From Actinomycetota bacterium (GTDB taxonomy: Bacteria > Actinomycetota > Actinomycetes > S36-B12 > FW305-bin1), in the NCBI GenBank assembly GCA_004297305.1, contig SCTR01000006.1, positions 442,129 to 506,128 of the forward strand: a stretch of DNA of 64,000 nt, given 5' to 3'. Made by a program: the position numbers and the translations under genes. Shown piece by piece: positions 17,194-25,316 of this stretch. The first letter of the stretch is position 1; every line of letters begins with the position of its first letter. The notes beneath the pieces were generated by a model. The model was not told the DNA's origin. It saw nothing but the letters and a program-made list of their open reading frames with translations, and ran no database searches.

Positions 17194-18921
17194 GTGTCCA
17201 CCGCCGATTCCGGCGCGACGCCGGAACGACCGCCGCCGACCCCTGGCGCAGCTGCGCTTCCCGCCCTCGGCCTCGACGAGTTGCTCGACCGCCTCGTCTC
17301 AGCGGCGCACGCGGTCGGCACCGCCCAGGAGCGGCTGCGCGGACTGCTGCACGCCAATCAGCTGGTCGCCGCCGACCTCGAGCTTCCCACTCTGCTGCGG
17401 CACGTGGTCGAGGCGGCCTGTGAACTCGTCCACGCACGTTTCGGTGCGATCGGCGTCCTGCGGCCGGACCGCACCGGCCTGGAGCAGTTCATCTACGTCG
17501 GTGTCGACGAGGACACCGCGTCGATGATCGGTCGGCTTCCCGAGGGCAAGGGACTGCTCGGTGCCCTCATCGACGACCCCACGCCCATCCGGCTGCAGAC
17601 CATGCACGAGGACCCCAGGTCTGTCGGGTTCCCGCCGCACCATCCGCCGATGCGAGGCTTCCTCGGTGTACCGATCCGGTTGGGCGACGAGGTCTTCGGC
17701 AATCTCTACCTGACCGAGCGCATCGACGGGGACTTCACCGCCGAAGACCAGGAACTCGTCCTGGCGCTGGCCGCCAGCGCCGCACGGGCCATTGAGAACG
17801 CCCGGCTGTACGACGAGGCCCGGCAACGCCAGGCGTGGCTCGCGGCCGCCACGGAGATCACCCGGCAACTGCTGGCCGAGGAAGCCGGCGATCCGCTGGC
17901 CACCATCGCGTCCCGGCTGCAGGAACTCGGCGACGCGGACGCGGTGGCGGTGGCGCTGCCGACGCCGGACCCGACGCAGTTTCGGATCGAGGCGTCCGTC
18001 GGTGCGATGACGAACGATCTGACAGCCGACGGGAACCCCGCCCTGACAGACCTGATGCAGGCGGCCCACCGCACCGGGAACGCATTGCGCGCCAATGCCG
18101 ATATCGGCGACCCGACCGCCGGCAGCGGCCCGGGGCAAGGCGTCCTGCTCGGTCCCACTCTGGTGATTCCGTTCGCCGGACGCTATGGACCGCGGGGCAT
18201 CCTGCTGGTCGCGCGCCGCGGCGGCCGCCGACCGTTCACGGCAGCCGAGCAGGCGATGGCGACGACCTTCGCCAACCAGGCCGCCATCGCGTTGGAACTG
18301 GCCGACAGCCGCGCCGACCAGCAGCGCATGACGTTGCTGGAGGACCGGGACCGCATCGCCCGCGATCTGCACGACCACGTGATCCAGCGGCTGTTCGCCG
18401 TGGGACTCACGGTGCAGCGCGCAGCCGCCGCCGTGGAGGACACGGCCAGCGCGCAGCGGCTGAGTCGGGTCGTGGACGATCTCGACGACACCATCCGGCA
18501 GATCCGCACGACGATCTTCGACCTGCGCGGTCCGCTCGTCGCCGAGCCGCTCGGCCTTCGCGACCGGGTACGGGAGATCGCCGACGCCGCCAGCCGCACC
18601 CTGGGCTACCCGGTCGGGCTCTCGTTCTCCGGCCCCGTCGACACCGTCGACGACGGCGCCTGTGACGACGTCCTGGCGGTCGTCCGCGAAGGGCTGAGCA
18701 ACGTCATGCGCCACGCCCGCGCGTCACGGGTGGATGTCCACGTCGAACTGGCCGGACAGGACCTGACCGTCGAGGTCCTCGATGACGGCGTGGGCCTACC
18801 CGGTGAGGTGTACCGCAGCGGACTGCACAACCTGGATCGGCGAGCACGACGGCGAGGCGGCGCGCTGCTCACCCCGCACCACGACGGGACTCATCTGCGG
18901 TGGACGATTCCGTGGCAGTAG
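17194..18921 (+). CDS. DosS/DosT-like GAF sensor histidine kinase
   Basis: A soluble 575-aa sensor: GAF domain 1 (about 60-200), GAF domain 2 (about 215-370), HisKA_3 dimerisation with [18 protein letters not shown] (phospho-acceptor His393) and HATPase_c ([33 protein letters not shown]). GAF 1 contains [16 protein letters not shown] and NLYLTER. In DosS/DosT the second His of this HH pair is the heme ligand and the Tyr in NLYLTE lines the distal pocket, so heme-based O2/NO/CO or redox sensing is likely. The phosphorelay partner is the adjacent regulator. Confidence 0.88.
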   Translation: MSTADSGATPERPPPTPGAAALPALGLDELLDRLVSAAHAVGTAQERLRGLLHANQLVAADLELPTLLRHVVEAACELVHARFGAIGVLRPDRTGLEQFIYVGVDEDTASMIGRLPEGKGLLGALIDDPTPIRLQTMHEDPRSVGFPPHHPPMRGFLGVPIRLGDEVFGNLYLTERIDGDFTAEDQELVLALAASAARAIENARLYDEARQRQAWLAAATEITRQLLAEEAGDPLATIASRLQELGDADAVAVALPTPDPTQFRIEASVGAMTNDLTADGNPALTDLMQAAHRTGNALRANADIGDPTAGSGPGQGVLLGPTLVIPFAGRYGPRGILLVARRGGRRPFTAAEQAMATTFANQAAIALELADSRADQQRMTLLEDRDRIARDLHDHVIQRLFAVGLTVQRAAAAVEDTASAQRLSRVVDDLDDTIRQIRTTIFDLRGPLVAEPLGLRDRVREIADAASRTLGYPVGLSFSGPVDTVDDGACDDVLAVVREGLSNVMRHARASRVDVHVELAGQDLTVEVLDDGVGLPGEVYRSGLHNLDRRARRRGGALLTPHHDGTHLRWTIPWQ

Positions 18922-19634
18922 CGACCGGTGGCGCGAGTTCTCATCCTTCCGCGGTCGTGCGGGTGTTCCTGCTCGACGACCACGAACTGGTACGACGCGG
19001 TGTCGCTGACCTGCTCTCCGACGATCCCGGCCTGCTGGTCGTCGGCGAGGCGGCGACCGCCGCCGAAGCCTTGGCGCGCATTCCCGCGTGCCGACCGCAG
19101 GTCGCCGTACTCGACGCCCGCCTCCCCGACGGCAGCGGTATCGAAGTCTGTCGCGACATCCGGTCACGGATGCCGGAGGTCCGTTGCCTGATCCTCACGT
19201 CGTACGACGACGACGATGCCCTGCTCGCCGCGGTCGTGGCGGGCGCATCGGCCTATGTGCTGAAGGAAGTCCGCGGCAACTTCCTCATCGACACGATCCG
19301 GACCATCGCCGCCGGCGGCTCGTTGATCAGTGCCGCCGAGGTCCAGCGGGCGCGGGAGCGACTACGGGCGGCCGAGCGGGGCGACCCCCGGCTGGCGGGA
19401 CTGACCGACCGCGAGCGAGAGGTGCTGTCACTCATCGCCGACGGCCTCACGAACCGGCAGATCGGCGACCGGCTGCAGCTGGCGGAGAAGACGGTGAAGA
19501 ACTACGCCTCCAACCTCTTTGCCAAGCTCGGCCTGCAACGGCGTACCCAGGCGGCGGTCTACGGCGCCGGCGTCCGGCCGCCCGGCAGCGGCAGCGGCAG
19601 CGGGCCATCCGGACAACCAGGCATCGGGACGTGA
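18900..19634 (+). CDS. DosR/DevR-like response regulator (NarL/FixJ family)
   Basis: Receiver domain followed by a LuxR-type helix-turn-helix. With the GTG 18900 start used here (244 aa), the phospho-acceptor is Asp72 in [10 protein letters not shown] and the conserved Lys is in YVLKEVRG. The recognition region [20 protein letters not shown] is almost the same as in mycobacterial DosR ([17 protein letters not shown]), including the DNA-contacting Lys/Asn residues. DosR of M. tuberculosis aligns from [10 protein letters not shown], so GTG 18957 may be the true start; the longer reading overlaps the kinase gene by 22 bp. It probably binds the boxes at 13674, 16097 and 20084. Confidence 0.87.
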   Translation: MDDSVAVATGGASSHPSAVVRVFLLDDHELVRRGVADLLSDDPGLLVVGEAATAAEALARIPACRPQVAVLDARLPDGSGIEVCRDIRSRMPEVRCLILTSYDDDDALLAAVVAGASAYVLKEVRGNFLIDTIRTIAAGGSLISAAEVQRARERLRAAERGDPRLAGLTDREREVLSLIADGLTNRQIGDRLQLAEKTVKNYASNLFAKLGLQRRTQAAVYGAGVRPPGSGSGSGPSGQPGIGT

Positions 19635-19646
19635 GGAAGGTGGATC

Positions 19647-20072
19647 GTGACACGCCAACTCGACGAACGGGAATGCTGGAGTGCACTACGCCACGCCAGT
19701 GTCGGCCGGGTCGCGATCGTCGTCGACGGCAAGCCGGAGATCTTCCCGGTCAACCACGTGGTCGACGCCGCGACGGTGGTGTTCCGTACCGCGGCTGGCA
19801 CCAAACTGCGGGCCGCAGCGGAACGCCAACCAGCGGCCTTCGAGGTCGACGGGTGGGAGGAGCACGAGGCCTACAGCGTCGTGGTCCACGGCCGGCTGAG
19901 CCAGATCACCCACCCGGAACAGCTGATCGAAACCCTCGGTCTGTCGCTGGCTCCCTGGGAAAGTTCGCCCAAGGGCAGTTTCGTCCGACTGGAACCGGAC
20001 CGGATATCCGGCCGCCGGTTCGTCCGGGTCGGCCCGGGGCATTGGGCGCCCGACCCGTTCGACAAGTGGTGA
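19647..20072 (+). CDS. pyridoxamine 5'-phosphate oxidase-like flavin-binding protein
   Basis: A 141-aa split-barrel protein starting MTRQLDERECWSAL. The motif GRVAIVVDGKPEIFPVNHVVD and the following VVFRTAAGTKLRAA match the small PPOX-like family common in DosR regulons. It likely binds FMN or F420; the substrate is unknown. GTG 19647 follows GAGGAAGGTGG. It is 12 bp downstream of the regulator and probably in the same operon. Confidence 0.8.
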   Translation: MTRQLDERECWSALRHASVGRVAIVVDGKPEIFPVNHVVDAATVVFRTAAGTKLRAAAERQPAAFEVDGWEEHEAYSVVVHGRLSQITHPEQLIETLGLSLAPWESSPKGSFVRLEPDRISGRRFVRVGPGHWAPDPFDKW

Positions 20073-20083
20073 GCCGTCCCGTC

Positions 20084-20097
20084 GGGACCTAGGGCCC
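20084..20097 (+). promoter_or_regulatory. DosR/DevR-type box, copy C
   Basis: GGGACCTAGGGCCC, followed by TGG, differs from the perfect palindrome at 13674 by one base and lies 57 bp before the BON-domain gene start. Confidence 0.65.
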
Positions 20098-20154
20098 TGG
20101 TGCGCTGCTCGGCGCCGGCCGAGGATGGCCACAGGCCCAGCCGCGGAGGACACG

Positions 20155-20808
20155 ATGGACACCACACAGGAGCGGGACCAACGCCTACGTCGCACCGTGG
20201 AGCGCTCCCTGGCGACCACCTGTGGCGACGACGCCGTACGAATCGCCGTCGCGGTGACCGACGAGGCGATCACGCTGGCAGGCGAGGCCCTGACGTTCGC
20301 CGACAAACATCGCGCCGTCAGCGCCGCGTTGACAGCGCCCGGAGTGTCGACGGTCGTCGACACGGTGACGGTCGCCAACGGCTACGGTCCACTGCAGGAC
20401 ACCGAGATCGCGCGGCGCGTCGCCGCCGCGCTGGCCGAGGTGACCGGTGCCGGCGCAGTGCGGGCGATCGTCCGGGACCGCTGCGTGACGCTGTGCGGCA
20501 GCGCCGACGGCAGCGCCAGTCGCCGGCAGGCACACGAGGCGATCGTCGGACTCGGCATCGCCCACCAGGTCTTCGACTGCCTCGACTCGACCAGTCCACC
20601 GGACACCATCGCCGCCGCGGTACGGCAGGCGCTGCGGCATCACGACCAGTTGCGCGCCACCACGATCGAGGCCGGAGTCGATCAGCTGGGGGTGGTCACG
20701 CTGCACGGCAGGGTGTTGACCGAGGAGCAACGGCGGCTGGCCACCGACGCCGCATGGGCCGTCGACGGTGTCGTCGGTGTCCAGGACGAACTCGAGCTCG
20801 CGCTGTAG
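20155..20808 (+). CDS. protein with three BON domains
   Basis: A 217-aa protein made of three consecutive BON-like units (about 5-70, 78-145 and 150-216), each with the pattern of an N-terminal helix, a VxxxxVTLxG strand pair and a GVxxVxD/E end. BON domains bind phospholipids or small ligands and occur in osmotic and envelope stress proteins. No signal peptide is visible. ATG 20155 follows GCGGAGGACACG and is preferred to the upstream ATG at 20125. The DosR-type box copy C directly precedes it. Confidence 0.75.
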   Translation: MDTTQERDQRLRRTVERSLATTCGDDAVRIAVAVTDEAITLAGEALTFADKHRAVSAALTAPGVSTVVDTVTVANGYGPLQDTEIARRVAAALAEVTGAGAVRAIVRDRCVTLCGSADGSASRRQAHEAIVGLGIAHQVFDCLDSTSPPDTIAAAVRQALRHHDQLRATTIEAGVDQLGVVTLHGRVLTEEQRRLATDAAWAVDGVVGVQDELELAL

Positions 20809-20839
20809 CACCGCCGGCCGGAGCGGGATAGCTGCCCGG

Positions 20840-21292
20840 TTAGCCGCGCCGGGCTCGGTCGACGACGGCCCGCAACCCGAGTTCGTATCCGACAGTGCCG
20901 CAACCGATGACCAGCCCGGTGACCACCGGGGCCGTCACCGATACGTGGCGGAATTCCTCCCGGGCGTGTACCTGCGAGATGTGCACTTCCACGACCGGGC
21001 ACCGCACGGCGGCAAGGGCGTCGCGCAGGGCATAGCTGTAGTGCGCCAATGCGCCGGGGTTGATGACGATCCCGTCGCTGTGTCGCGCCGCCTGCACCAG
21101 ATCGACCAGTTCCCCCTCGTGGTTGGTCTGAGCGAAGCTCAGTTCGACACGCAGCTGCTCAGCGAGCAACCGGAGCCGCTGTAGGACGTCGTCGAGTCGC
21201 TCGGCGCCGTAGATCTCCGGCTCCCGCTCCCCGAGCAGGTTGAGATTGGGCCCGTTCAGGACATGGACCTGCAGCGGCGCGACGTCGGTCAT
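20840..21292 (-). CDS. aroQ: type II 3-dehydroquinate dehydratase
   Basis: Third step of the shikimate pathway: 3-dehydroquinate to 3-dehydroshikimate. The 150-aa protein shows all family blocks: LNGPNLNLLGEREPEIYG (catalytic Tyr region), QTNHEGELVD, INPGALAHYSYALRDAL, EVHISQVHAREEFRHVS and the GYELGL end. It is close to the usual ~145 aa length. ATG 21292 is 11 bp after the upstream SDR-like gene stop, so the two are probably co-transcribed. No other aro genes lie nearby. Confidence 0.95.
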   Translation of the reverse strand: MTDVAPLQVHVLNGPNLNLLGEREPEIYGAERLDDVLQRLRLLAEQLRVELSFAQTNHEGELVDLVQAARHSDGIVINPGALAHYSYALRDALAAVRCPVVEVHISQVHAREEFRHVSVTAPVVTGLVIGCGTVGYELGLRAVVDRARRG

Positions 21293-21303
21293 GGCCGGCG
21301 ACG

Positions 21304-22068
21304 CTATCGCGTGGGAAGCAGGGCGCGGGCGCCTGCAGCCAGCCCGGTACCGGCGTCGAGCTGAACGCCGGTGAGCGCGGCGGCCTGCGGCTGGGCAAGG
21401 AACCACACCAGTTCGGTGACGTCGTACACCCCGCCCTCCTGCGCGGCGACCAGACCGGACCCAGCCGCCACAGAACAGACCCGAACCGCGCGAGGAGCGA
21501 GTTCGGCCGCCCAGGACCGGCACAGCGCCACGTTCGCCGCGTATACCGCTGCCCCGAGCGCGTCGCCCGCCTGCTGCAGCACCAGGACGACCGAGCCGAA
21601 GGTCTCCTCCAGATACGGCACCGCCGCCTGGGTCAGAAACGTCGGTCCGCAGATACCGGCGGCCACGACGGAGTTCACGGTCGCCGGCTCGAGGGTTTCC
21701 AGCGCACCGGCGGGCGCGGCCACGACGTGAACCAGGCAGTCCAGCCGGCCCATCGCGTCGAGGGTGCCGTCGACCACCCGCCGGCACCCGGCCGCGTCGG
21801 CTGGATCCCCGGCCAGCGCCAGCTCGAAGCCACCGGTGATGAAGCCGTCGCCCTCCTCGTCCAGCACCGCAGCGATCTTGACCGGGTCGGGATCGGTGAG
21901 AGCGACCCGCCAACCGCCGGCGGCGAACCGCCGCGCGACATCGGCTCCGGGGGCGTGCGCCGCGCCGCTGACCAGCACGACGGGCAGCCCGCCGTACGGC
22001 GGCGGACCCGGATCCTTCACCGCCGAACGCAGCCGCTCCGCCATCCGCGCGCCCACGAGCTCTCCCAC
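21304..22068 (-). CDS. degenerate SDR-fold protein
   Basis: A 254-aa SDR-like protein. The Rossmann loop reads SGAAHAPGADVA instead of TGxxxGxG, and the catalytic YxxxK position reads YAANV, so the Lys is missing; the usual Ser is also not obvious (VVLVLQQAG). The fold is otherwise SDR-like, including an end similar to VQLDAGTG. It may be a ligand-binding or structural paralogue rather than a dehydrogenase. GTG 22068 is used; ATG 22044 is an alternative. It overlaps nothing and precedes aroQ by 11 bp. Confidence 0.6.
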   Translation of the reverse strand: MGELVGARMAERLRSAVKDPGPPPYGGLPVVLVSGAAHAPGADVARRFAAGGWRVALTDPDPVKIAAVLDEEGDGFITGGFELALAGDPADAAGCRRVVDGTLDAMGRLDCLVHVVAAPAGALETLEPATVNSVVAAGICGPTFLTQAAVPYLEETFGSVVLVLQQAGDALGAAVYAANVALCRSWAAELAPRAVRVCSVAAGSGLVAAQEGGVYDVTELVWFLAQPQAAALTGVQLDAGTGLAAGARALLPTR

Positions 22069-22233
22069 CGCGCCAGCATGGCCTCGCCGAGCGGGGTGAT
22101 GCGCGCTGGAGGCACCCGACAGGTCGACGCGGTACGCCCTGGTACTGCCCGGGTTTGCGCTGCCCGCCGGCCCTGCTCCGCAGCGCTTCCTTCGACGTCT
22201 GCCTTCGCCGCTTCTTCCAGGACCTGGGTACCC

Positions 22234-22261
22234 TTGCTTCGTACCTGTGTTCGATTACGAT
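22234..22261 (+). promoter_or_regulatory. alkB promoter (TTGCTT-N16-TACGAT), leaderless
   Basis: TTGCTT (22234-22239) and TACGAT (22256-22261) are 16 nt apart; the ATG follows 7 nt after the -10 box. Confidence 0.5.
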
Positions 22262-22268
22262 CGGAGCC

Positions 22269-22880
22269 ATGGCCGGCCTGCAGGCGAACCTGTTCGCCCA
22301 AGGGGAGATCGCCGTCGACGTCACGGCGGAGGCGATTCGTACCGACCTCGGTCCACGGGCCTGGGTCGAGCTGGTCCCCGGGTGGCTCGGTGGCGCCGAC
22401 GGGCTGTTCGTCGCACTGGCGACGACCGTGGACTGGCAGCAGCGGCGCCGGGTCATGTGGGACCGCGAGGTGGACGAGCCGCGATTGACCCGGTGGTACG
22501 CCGACGGCAGCGACTGCGATCCCGCGCTGTTGTTGGTACGGCGCGAACTGGAGCGGCGCTACCGCGTGCCGTTCGGCGCGATCGGCCTGAACTACTACCG
22601 GGACGGCCGCGACAGCGTCGCCTGGCACGGCGATCGGGAACTGCGGGACCTCGACGACACCATCGTCGCCATCGTGACCCTCGGAGCGGCCCGCACCTTC
22701 GCCATGCGGCCCCGCGACGGCGGCCGCGGGAGGGCCTGGCACCCGGCCTCCGGCGACCTGCTGGTCATGGGCGGCGACACCCAGGCGACCTGGGACCACG
22801 CCATCCCGAAGGTCGCCACCGCCGGTCCACGGATCAGCATCTCGGTGCGGTGGGCCCGTTCACCGGCGCGGACGTCCTAG
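22269..22880 (+). CDS. AlkB-type 2-oxoglutarate/Fe(II) dioxygenase
   Basis: DNA/RNA repair enzyme that removes N-alkyl lesions by oxidation. ATG 22269 (203 aa) is chosen over an upstream TTG because a promoter sits just before it. Iron ligands His120 and Asp122 (WHGDRE) and His177 (TWDHAIPK) are present, as are the 2-oxoglutarate-binding Arg residues in PRISISVRW. GLNYYRDGRDSVAWHGD is the AlkB hallmark. It converges with dnaB: both stop codons lie in one CTAG. Confidence 0.9.
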   Translation: MAGLQANLFAQGEIAVDVTAEAIRTDLGPRAWVELVPGWLGGADGLFVALATTVDWQQRRRVMWDREVDEPRLTRWYADGSDCDPALLLVRRELERRYRVPFGAIGLNYYRDGRDSVAWHGDRELRDLDDTIVAIVTLGAARTFAMRPRDGGRGRAWHPASGDLLVMGGDTQATWDHAIPKVATAGPRISISVRWARSPARTS

Positions 22881-24229
22881 CCCTGGGCCATGTCCATGAA
22901 ACGGGAGTAGTGGCCCTGGAAGGCGACCACCACCGTCCCGGTCGGACCGTTGCGGTGCTTGGCCACGATGAGATCCGCCTCACCCGCGCGTGGTGACTCC
23001 CGCTCGTAGTAGTCCTCGCGGTGGACCAGCACGACCACGTCGGCATCCTGCTCCAGCCCACCGGATTCCCGGAGATCGGCCAGCTGCGGCCGCTTGTCCG
23101 TGCGCTGCTCGGCGCCACGGTTGAGCTGGCTGATCGCCACCACCGGAACCTCGAGTTCCTTGGCCAGCAACTTCATCGACCGCGAGAACTCGGCGACCTC
23201 CTGCTGCCGGCTCTCGACCCGCTTGCCGCTGGTCATCAGCTGCAGGTAGTCCACGACGACCAGCCGTAGGTCGTGCCGTTGCTTGAGCCGACGGCACTTC
23301 GCCCGGATCTCCATCATCGTCATGTTGGGACTGTCGTCGATGAATAGCGGCGCGTCGCTGACCGCGCCCATCTTCGTCGCGAGCTTGCGCCATTCCGCGT
23401 CGCCCATCGTGCCGGCGCGCATATGGTTCAGCGGCACCTGGGCCTCGGCCGACAGCAGCCGCATCACGATCTCGTTGCGGCTCATCTCCAGCGAGAACAG
23501 CACGCTGGTCAGGCCGTGCTTGATGCTGGCCGAGCGGGCGAAGTCCAGTCCCAGCGTCGACTTCCCCATCGCCGGACGGGCCGCGAGGATGATGAACTGC
23601 CCGGGATGCAGGCCGTGCATGAGTTCGTCCAGATCGAGGAAACCCGTTGGTACGCCGACCATCTCGCCGCCCCGGTGGGCGATCGCCTCGATCTCGTTGA
23701 GCGTGCCGTCCATGATGTCGCGTAGCGGCAGGTAGTCCTCGCTGGTCCGCCGCTCGGTGACCTCGTACACCTCGGCCTGCGCCCGGTCGACGACGTCGTC
23801 GACCTCGCCTTCCCCGGCGTATCCCATCTGAACGATGCGCGTGCCGGCGTCGACGAGCCGGCGCAGGATCGCCCGCTCCCGCACGATCCGCGCGTAGTAC
23901 CCCCCGTTGGCGGCGGTCGGCACACCGGCGACGAGCGTGTGCAGGTACGCCGCGCCGCCGACCCGGCCGATCTCGCCAGCCCGTGTCAGCTCGGCCGCCA
24001 CGGTGACCGCGTCGGCCGGCTCGCCGCGCGAGTACAGGTCGATGACGGTGCCGTAGACCGTCTGGTGCGCCGGCCGGTAGAAGTCGTCCTCCCGCACGAC
24101 TTCGACGACATCGGCTATGGCGTCCTTGCTCAACAGCATGGCCCCGAGCACCGACTGCTCCGCGGCGATGTCCTGCGGGGGCGTGCGATCCGGCGTCTGC
24201 GGCGGAAGCGGCAGCTCGGACACGCTCAC
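22877..24229 (-). CDS. dnaB: replicative DNA helicase DnaB
   Basis: Hexameric 5'-3' helicase at the replication fork. The 450-aa protein has the N-terminal DnaB domain (PPQDIAAEQSVLGAMLLS) and a RecA-like domain with Walker A ARPAMGKSTLG, Walker B RLVVVDYLQLM and AISQLNRGAEQR. Actinobacterial dnaB genes often carry inteins; this one is uninterrupted at the Walker A and downstream sites. GTG 24229 gives the standard N-terminus. It is separated from rplI-rpsR-ssb-rpsF by three secreted-protein genes. Confidence 0.95.
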   Translation of the reverse strand: MSVSELPLPPQTPDRTPPQDIAAEQSVLGAMLLSKDAIADVVEVVREDDFYRPAHQTVYGTVIDLYSRGEPADAVTVAAELTRAGEIGRVGGAAYLHTLVAGVPTAANGGYYARIVRERAILRRLVDAGTRIVQMGYAGEGEVDDVVDRAQAEVYEVTERRTSEDYLPLRDIMDGTLNEIEAIAHRGGEMVGVPTGFLDLDELMHGLHPGQFIILAARPAMGKSTLGLDFARSASIKHGLTSVLFSLEMSRNEIVMRLLSAEAQVPLNHMRAGTMGDAEWRKLATKMGAVSDAPLFIDDSPNMTMMEIRAKCRRLKQRHDLRLVVVDYLQLMTSGKRVESRQQEVAEFSRSMKLLAKELEVPVVAISQLNRGAEQRTDKRPQLADLRESGGLEQDADVVVLVHREDYYERESPRAGEADLIVAKHRNGPTGTVVVAFQGHYSRFMDMAQG

Positions 24230-24565
24230 GGCTCAGCCACCTCCACCCCGCCCTGTCGAGACCGACCGGGCGCCCGCCCCGGTCACCCCCCGCACCCCTG
24301 CGTGCTCGCCCATGGTGACGGCGCGGACTGACAGCGTCGAATCCTCCTGTGGACGACCTTGCGGATCGATTGGGGATACCGCGGCGAGTCGTTATGCACC
24401 GACTGTGGAGGGCTTGGGGAAAGCAGCGCCCAAAACGGCCGCCGCGGTGGGCTGACCTGCGACGACGTCGTCCCGATGCTGTGTGCGACAAGAAGTCTGG
24501 CTCGGGGCTTCCAGGTGACCACCGGATGAACGGCGGAGCGAGCCGCACAGCGCTGGGCGCAGCGG
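24230..24565. other. intergenic region upstream of dnaB
   Basis: This 336-bp stretch has no convincing gene. It has two CTGTGGA stretches (CTGTGGACGA, CTGTGGAGGG) and one CGTTATGCACC that only loosely resemble DnaA boxes; none matches TTGTCCACA well. It presumably holds the dnaB promoter. Confidence 0.4.
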
Positions 24566-25315
24566 TCAGCCCGTTGCCGCCAGCAGCCCGGCCACGTCGA
24601 GTACGGCGCCGCGAGAGGTGTTGGCCGACACCAGCAACACGGTGGCGTCGCGGCTGCGGACGACTTCGGTCCACTCCCGGTCCCCGGCGTCGGCCAGCGG
24701 ATCGGTCCGCCGCGAGACGAACGCGGCGGCCGTGTCACGCAGCACGCGGACCAGCGGTTCCCGTCCGGTGCTGCAGTCCCGCAGCAGACCGGTGTAGGCC
24801 GCCCGGAAGGCGTCCGCGGCTGCGGCGTCGGCGAAGCTCAGCAGCAGCCCGACGCCCTGCGCCTGCCGCGCGGCCTGCCGGTAGCTGACCTCCAGGGCGT
24901 GCTGCGGTGCCGGCAGCCGCCTGGTCCGGCATCCCAGCGGCTGCAGACCGGTCACCACCTCGGCCGGCTCGCGCGCCAGCGCGGGTGTTCCGTTGCCGCC
25001 GTAGCCCTCTTCCGCGCCTCCGGGGTCGACTCGGTACGCCCAGCCCGGGCCGAGCGCGGCCGGCGATGGCAACGACGCCTGGGTCAGCGAACCGGCGGTA
25101 CTCGGCGCCGGTGTCGGTCCCGGCGGTTCGGCTGCCGATTCCGACTGCGGCGGCGGTACCGGGGCGGACGGCGACTGCGGCGGCGGCGCGGCAGTACTGC
25201 CGGCTACTGCGGTCGCCGCCGGCTCGAGCGACGGCGGCGTACCGGCCGGGGCGCCGCTGCAGGCGCTGACGAGGGCGACCGCCGCGATCAGGGGTGCCGC
25301 TGGTCGCCGCCGCAT
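24566..25315 (-). CDS. putative lipoprotein
   Basis: A 249-aa protein with signal peptide and lipobox LVSAC (lipidated Cys at about 19), a Pro/Ser/Ala linker (about 25-80) and a soluble domain with two Cys (GCRTRRL, DCSTGRE) that could form a disulfide. The soluble part loosely resembles the extracellular sensor domain of PknH-like proteins and LpqN-like lipoproteins, but I cannot assign a family. It starts 1 bp after the M15 peptidase stop, so the two are one operon and may act together at the cell surface. Confidence 0.65.
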   Translation of the reverse strand: MRRRPAAPLIAAVALVSACSGAPAGTPPSLEPAATAVAGSTAAPPPQSPSAPVPPPQSESAAEPPGPTPAPSTAGSLTQASLPSPAALGPGWAYRVDPGGAEEGYGGNGTPALAREPAEVVTGLQPLGCRTRRLPAPQHALEVSYRQAARQAQGVGLLLSFADAAAADAFRAAYTGLLRDCSTGREPLVRVLRDTAAAFVSRRTDPLADAGDREWTEVVRSRDATVLLVSANTSRGAVLDVAGLLAATG

Positions 25316-25316
25316 C

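Noticed and set aside
22877-24229. Intein in dnaB
   Set aside because: The translation runs through the Walker A and later conserved blocks without an insertion.
24340-24420. DnaA-box cluster or origin upstream of dnaB
   Set aside because: Only loose CTGTGGA stretches and one TTATGCACC; no good match to TTGTCCACA and no AT-rich unwinding region.
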